From Warburgia ugandensis (taxonomy: Eukaryota; Streptophyta; Magnoliopsida; Canellales; Canellaceae): 64,000 nt of DNA. Within the stretch, counting starts at the first letter, position 1. Each line of letters opens with the position of its first letter. The notes under the pieces were generated by a model. It saw only the letters and a program-made list of their open reading frames with translations. It did no database searches and was not told where the DNA came from. The stretch lies in contig CP141136.1 of assembly GCA_035236585.1 (NCBI GenBank), forward strand, positions 54,515,136-54,579,135. The letters are read 5' to 3'. Made by a program: the position numbers and the translations under genes. Positions 58,564 through 64,000 of this stretch are shown here, piece after piece.

Positions 58564-60942
58564 ATGAAGTTTGGGAAGAGATTGAAAAGCCAGATTGAAG
58601 AGTCTCTGCCTGAATGGAGAGACAAATTCTTGTCATACAAGGATCTCAAGAAGCTGGTACGACTCATCTCTTCGCAACCTGCGGTTGAGCTGATGGAGTC
58701 TGGAAAGGCGGAGGCAGATTTTATATGCTTGTTGAATGCAGAGATCGAAAAGTTTAATGCCTTCTTCATGGAGCAAGAGGAGGATTTCATCATCCGCCAA
58801 CAAGTATATTTCTTCCTTTTCATCCCTTAAAGAGTTTTCTCGTTTTAGCTCTACAATAGCTGTTTTGTTATGAGTTCTAATGGGGGAGTGGGCATATTTT
58901 CACTTGGAAAATTGTAGCGGTTAATGATTCAAACCAGTAAGGCTTACTATGGATGAGTTATACACAAAAATTCTTCACCATTACACCAGTCTAAATCTTT
59001 GATTCCTGAAGGTTCTCTTGTCAAATGTGCAGTTGCATTTTGCTTTCTTAACAGTTTGTCTAACAGTCGCAAATGAGAGAGGTAAAATATTCCGATGGGT
59101 TCAATTCTGGTGCATGTTTCATCGATGACATTGCATAAGAGATAAATGGCTTGGATTTCACCCAGTATGGGTAATCTAGCTTTTCTCTTGGCTGCTACTA
59201 TTATCCAAACGAAAACATGCACGCCCACTATATAAGAATCGTTTCATCATTCATTTTCTAGAAAAATCAGAAGAACAAAAGAGGAGAAGTGGTATCCCCA
59301 GCCATTGTTTTGATAAAGGGATTCCTTTGTTTATTTGTCAATTATAATGAGTTATTACAAATCACAGTGTGCTGTGAACACCCACCCGTAGAAGTGATTA
59401 AGAAAAGTGTGGAGTGCCACAAGAGAGAAGGGTATAAATTTGCTGAAAAGAAACTAAAATTGGTGGGACTCTTATTGGCAGGAGCTAAAGGAGAGGATCC
59501 AAAGGACGATGATCAAATTTGGATCAACCAATCCTTGCTCAGCAGCAGAGTATAGAGAAGAAATGCAAAAGATCAGAAAAGACATCGTTGATTTCCATGG
59601 AGAAATGGTGCTTTTGGAGAATTACAGTATTGTAAATTACACAGGTTTCACTCTACTCTCTCTGCTTCTTGCCAAAATTCCAAATGTTTCACTTAGATAT
59701 GATGTTCATGTCCATACTGCACTATATGGTGGGTGGGTGGGGTGGTGAGAGAGGAGAGGGGTGTAGCTGTGGCGGAGTGAAGAAAGGGAGGCTAGCAGTT
59801 TGGTAGTTAGTCTGGTTACTCAACTTTTCTTAATTGCTTCATGAAAAGGATGCCTACTCCTCCAAAAGTTAGGGTTATAACTCTAATGAGCCCTCAGAAT
59901 CTGAGTAGGAGCAGAGTGGCTAATTGTAGAGAAATATTTGGTGTCTGGGTATGTAACTACAACAACAGGTGATTGTGGGCTCCAGATTTTGGTGATCTAA
60001 ACAACGTCTTTAATTCAAATAGGCCATGCACCAAAAAACATCTGCAAATGATGCTAATTAACCATTATAAATCTGTACTGGACATGGATGCAGAAAGTTT
60101 GGAAAAGCAAATTAGTGGTAGAAAAATCTTAACTGATCGAGTGATTGGATCACTTGGAAAAGATTTGAGTGTAATATTAAGATGTAGCTTGGAAGATGGA
60201 CAGTTTTGTTCCCCAATCAGCTGGCCCAATTGTATTGATTACATGCACAAACACCATATAAGAACTTTTCATATATCGTATAATAAGCTCAATCAAGCGG
60301 TTGACTGAATATTTTGCATGGTGCACAGCTAGTTGTGGCTAGCTATGAGAATCTCACAAAATCGTACATGTAATACACATGTTTCTAATTTTACTCAATC
60401 TTGATCTGGTTGGCCACCACTAGTCTGTCTCCATCATGTCAGGTGACCTTAGCCCTAGACCAAGAGGTGTGATTTTAAGGTTATATTGGGAGCTGGGCAC
60501 ATCCTTATCAAGAGCTACACTAGCAGTATTTATATATGAAAAAAAATTGGTTAATACAGGGCTGGCTAAGATCCTGAAGAAGTACGACAAGCGAACAGGA
60601 TGCTTGTTGCGACTGCCATTCATTGAGAAGGTATTGCAGCAGCCTTTCTTTACCACTGATCTCATCTCAAAGCTGGTGAAGTACTGCGAGAATACCATGG
60701 AATTGGTTTTCCCAATGATCAAAGAAGAGGAAGGGAACAGAGAAGAGACAAAAAGGGCAACGGCCCCAACAACAGTTGCCGGAGAAAGCATTTTCAGGAA
60801 TACAATGGCTGCTCTCCTAACCATGCGAGAGATGAGAAAGGCCAGCTCTACTTATAGTCACCTCTCGCTTCCTCCATTGAACTTGCCTGAATCTGATATC
60901 TTTCAATACATACAACAACATTCCCCTGTTCCCATTCTCTGA
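58564..60942 (+). CDS. SPX3: SPX domain-containing protein (SPX3-like), three exons
   Basis: Exons are 58564-58803, 59482-59644 and 60560-60942, all with GT-AG introns; together they give 261 residues, the usual size for stand-alone SPX proteins. The SPX domain fills about residues 1-165: [20 protein letters not shown], then [20 protein letters not shown] (exon 1), [19 protein letters not shown] (exon 2), and [13 protein letters not shown] with [16 protein letters not shown] (exon 3). The lysines of KILKKYDK belong to the inositol pyrophosphate-binding pocket. SPX proteins sense phosphate status and, when loaded with inositol pyrophosphate, hold PHR transcription factors inactive. The tail [20 protein letters not shown] and the SPVPIL end favour the SPX3 group over SPX4, but the exact member is inference. 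The start is the first ATG and no stop interrupts the joined frame. Three P1BS motifs upstream suggest feedback control by PHR factors. Confidence 0.93.
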
Positions 60943-63900
60943 ATACAAATGGCATTAAAAGCACTTGTAGTCTCTCATTGTAATTGATATCTGACAGCCT
61001 TACTAGTATTCTATAATGGAGTGGATATAGAAATAGGAAAAAGATACAGATAAAGGGTTGAGATTATAAGAAAGAACTTTTCTTCTGTTCATCTTGGGTA
61101 TTAAATTATTTCCCAAGCCATATCTTGGGTCTGTGCCATGCAGTTGTTTTCAGTTGGCCCAACGTTTTGCTGTGGACAGACTGCAGTACAGAGCTCATAT
61201 AACAGATCTCATGCAAACAAATTATGCTATTATAAGTTAGAGTTGATGGTCTTAACTTGAACATCACAAATATAAAATCATCAAAAATCACTAGAGAAAA
61301 GAAAATTGAATTTGTTGACATATTCCAAATAATGATGACGACCGGGGTCAAATATAGCATGAAATGAATCTCCAATGAAGTGAAAAAAATCAACACAAGA
61401 TTGAACTTTCAGTCATTGGCGCATTTCTATGTATGTTATTACGAGATGAAGTCCCTTGCATCAACTGCAATCTCAATACAGGCAGGATCTATGCAAGAAA
61501 TTTCTAAGATGAATTACAACCATCACTGAGGAAGGGCGCTCACAATGAGCTGCATTGCTAACAAAAGAAGTATGATATAAAATATGAGTCAGTTAAGCAA
61601 CCGAGTACCAGACCAAAAAGCTAAGCATAGAATCCGCATGCAGCTTTCTCCATCTAAAGGAGAGACAGTGATAATCTACCTACTCAGAAGATTGGAGAAC
61701 CTATATTTCGCCATTAAAAGAAGAAAGAAACGCAAATGATATTAATCTGACGTAGGAGCTTTCACCTTCCAGGAAATTACATAGGGGCAAATATATACCT
61801 CTAAAGAACCACTCTTTGCAAAATGTAATTCCCTCACCATTTACAAAACTAAATCAAATGATGATAAATTTATCTTTCACCACATAAACCAATCTCTGTC
61901 TCTTGGGATTGGCTTATAAACCAATCTTTGGCATAGGGATAAGATACCCATTACTCAGGCTCTTTCTTTCCCATACACACAAATCCACTTGAGGAATCTC
62001 AGATTACCTATTCCCAATGCTCCCACAAACTATGCTCTGTAAACAAATATTTCTAGGGTGAGATGCTTCAAATTTTAACATTGCTGGGTCTGTAACTTTT
62101 CTCTCTTCTCAAATCAATGAGGAATTCTATTTGCAGATTCTAGGGGTGGAGTAGAGAATTGTAGTGGGTTGGGAGGAGATCATAGAGCGGCTTCTGCTCT
62201 TTGGAGATGCTGCTACTGCTGATATTCGAGGTTTCAAGGAAGGCCAAGGCTTCTTTCACTTCTCCAGATTTGCTGAGCGATATCAGGGAGTTGTTCTGGG
62301 AGAAGCGATTCGGCTGCCTCTTCTTCTCCTCGTTGGGTTTCTTGAGGTTGGTAGCAGCCGTTGTTGTGGATACTGCAAGAGAGATGACCGGAGTCCACTT
62401 ACAAAGTGGCCTATCCTGTTACAGAACGTAGATGTGAATCCTGATCCCACGCGGAAACATTATGTTCAAATACGAGAATATTGGAAGATGGCACGTCTAA
62501 GCCAAGACAAACTGTAGGCCTATCGAATTTATTACTTTATCGTTTTTCAACTTTAGATTTTTTTGTACTTTCTATTTCTTAAAATTTTTATTCTTTTTTA
62601 CAACTTTATATTTTATGATTTTTACTTTTTACAATTTTTTTACTATTTATTTTTTGAGTTTTCTTCGTTTAATCCTAATCCCCAAGTGTCCAATCTATGC
62701 AACTTAGTCATCAACTTTTCCTTTTTTCCTTTATTTTTTTAAGATTTTTCCTAAACTTTTTTTTTTTCTTTTTTTTTTACTTTTTTCAAAAATTTTAGGT
62801 TTTTTTACGTTTTCCCCTCGTTGGATTTTTTTTATATAATTCTAAACTCCTTAATTATATGGGAGAGTTGGGACCTTAGGTTTAAATTTGTCTATGGTAA
62901 TACCTCTTTTCACTTTGGTTCTTAAGTAGGTTAATATCTACTTTTTCTTAATTTTTGTAATTATTTAATTATCGTTGTTTCTTTCTCTCTCTTTTTTTTT
63001 GACCTTTTTTTTAATATATTTTCTTGATTTATTGTTGTTAGGACTGCCAACGGACCAGATGCATTTTGGATACCATCATTTCGTGTCCATTCCAATGAAT
63101 TTCATCGATTTGAATAAGGAGTCAGATAGTAGTTTGAACATTCATATACTATATTATGTATATATTCCATTTGATTAGGTTTGGATAGTGAATTATTTGT
63201 ACCATTTAGTTTCACTAATTCTTTTAGTAAATTAGAGACTCAATATAATTATTAAAGACCAAATTCTATTGAAAAGCCAAAAATGATATGTTGCAATTTT
63301 GGTTCAATGAACTTCAAAGTGGGGTTTCAACCACCAAATGATGAAACTTTATCTAGTCCCAATAAATGTTTGTGAATTGGCTAAGAGCATTCTCACCTAA
63401 CAAAAATAGAAAATATAACTAACATTTTCTACAAGTCCAAATATTGAACTCAAACTTATCTTTTCATTGATGCAGGAACTTAATAGCTCAAAGCAGCATG
63501 GTCACATGGGCATTACGCCCACAACCACGTATTTTTCCATCAGCCTTGCTCTTATGTTAGCATTCCACAAGTTCCTAATAACCATTTTTACAAAACAAAT
63601 GCGATTGTCAAATGAAAATGAAAAGAATAGCATTAGTTCTCTTCTTCTACTAACATACTTAATTTTTGTTTTGCAAAACTTGCACTCAGCTGAGAAGTTT
63701 CATCTACATAAAAAAATAAAAAAATCCTCTTATACAATGGATCCCCTCTTTTCCTTAAGAGGTTCTATGACTTCTTTCTCTTTGGCATATACAATCTCAC
63801 CTAACTAGGATTATTCATTATTTACACATAAAATTCATGAATATAGAAGCAATCACATAAGTGTATCTCAAATAAAGAAAGTACCATTAGACTCCCAACT

Positions 63901-64000
63901 TCTACATAATGGATGCCAACTCCCCAGGAAACATTATGTTGAAATAGTTCTAACAATGAAGTTCTTCATTCTCACTTGATAAACAATTTTGGAAAAAAGA
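60943..64000. other. Downstream region, no recognised gene
   Basis: A GC-richer patch at about 62160-62520 has two overlapping plus-strand open frames (for example SPDLLSDIRELFWEKRFG), which look protein-like but are not recognised. 62530-63030 is strongly T-rich, low-complexity DNA. The rest is AT-rich and featureless. Confidence 0.4.

Noticed and set aside
59973-60308. 111-codon open frame inside the second SPX intron
   Set aside because: The SPX exons splice cleanly around it, it shows no known domain, and frames of this length recur by chance in this window.

Overview
This window is nuclear DNA from a flowering plant. The evidence is an intron-containing SPX-domain gene, a DVL/ROTUNDIFOLIA-like small peptide gene, plant Ty3/gypsy elements with initiator-Met primer sites, an RTE-type LINE, many copies of a tRNA-derived SINE that looks like the Au family, and an endogenous caulimovirid. 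The species cannot be told from the sequence. The DNA is AT-rich and gene-poor, and most of what can be read is layered transposon debris. Coding exons of unrelated genes may exist that I could not recognise.

Layout: 1-11 kb holds a badly decayed RTE LINE (2.1-4.5 kb) and mostly featureless DNA. 11.06-16.85 kb is a complete Ty3/gypsy chromovirus with two LTRs and a GATTT target duplication, but its genes are broken and several catalytic residues are lost. 18.85-24.42 kb is a second, minus-strand gypsy element (5' LTR, PBS, gag, protease, then a deletion into a 3' LTR stub). Its gag is split by a 3.4-kb solo LTR that carries a dimeric tandem repeat. 28-31.4 kb has a hAT-type MITE, a SINE, the DVL peptide gene with a dead tandem copy, and a small foldback MITE. 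36.2-37.1 kb has a SINE with an inverted 5' part and an ARM-repeat pseudogene. 38.7-45.3 kb is a pile-up: gypsy RT scrap, gypsy LTR/gag/protease, caulimovirid capsid and protease (minus), and a hAT transposase relic. 49.1-51.2 kb is a fairly young, 5'-truncated RTE LINE with a target duplication. 51.8-52.5 kb is a tandem duplication in which one copy has gained a SINE. 54.7-55.9 kb is a 1.2-kb inverted-repeat element. 57.2-58.1 kb has two SINEs.

The clearest host gene is the SPX3-like gene at 58.56-60.94 kb (+, three exons, 261 aa). Three GNATATNC (P1BS) motifs lie within 800 bp upstream, which fits control by PHR-type phosphate-starvation regulators. The second host gene is the DVL/RTFL peptide at 30.25-30.39 kb (minus). 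The two genes have no visible link to each other; the transposons around them form the background.
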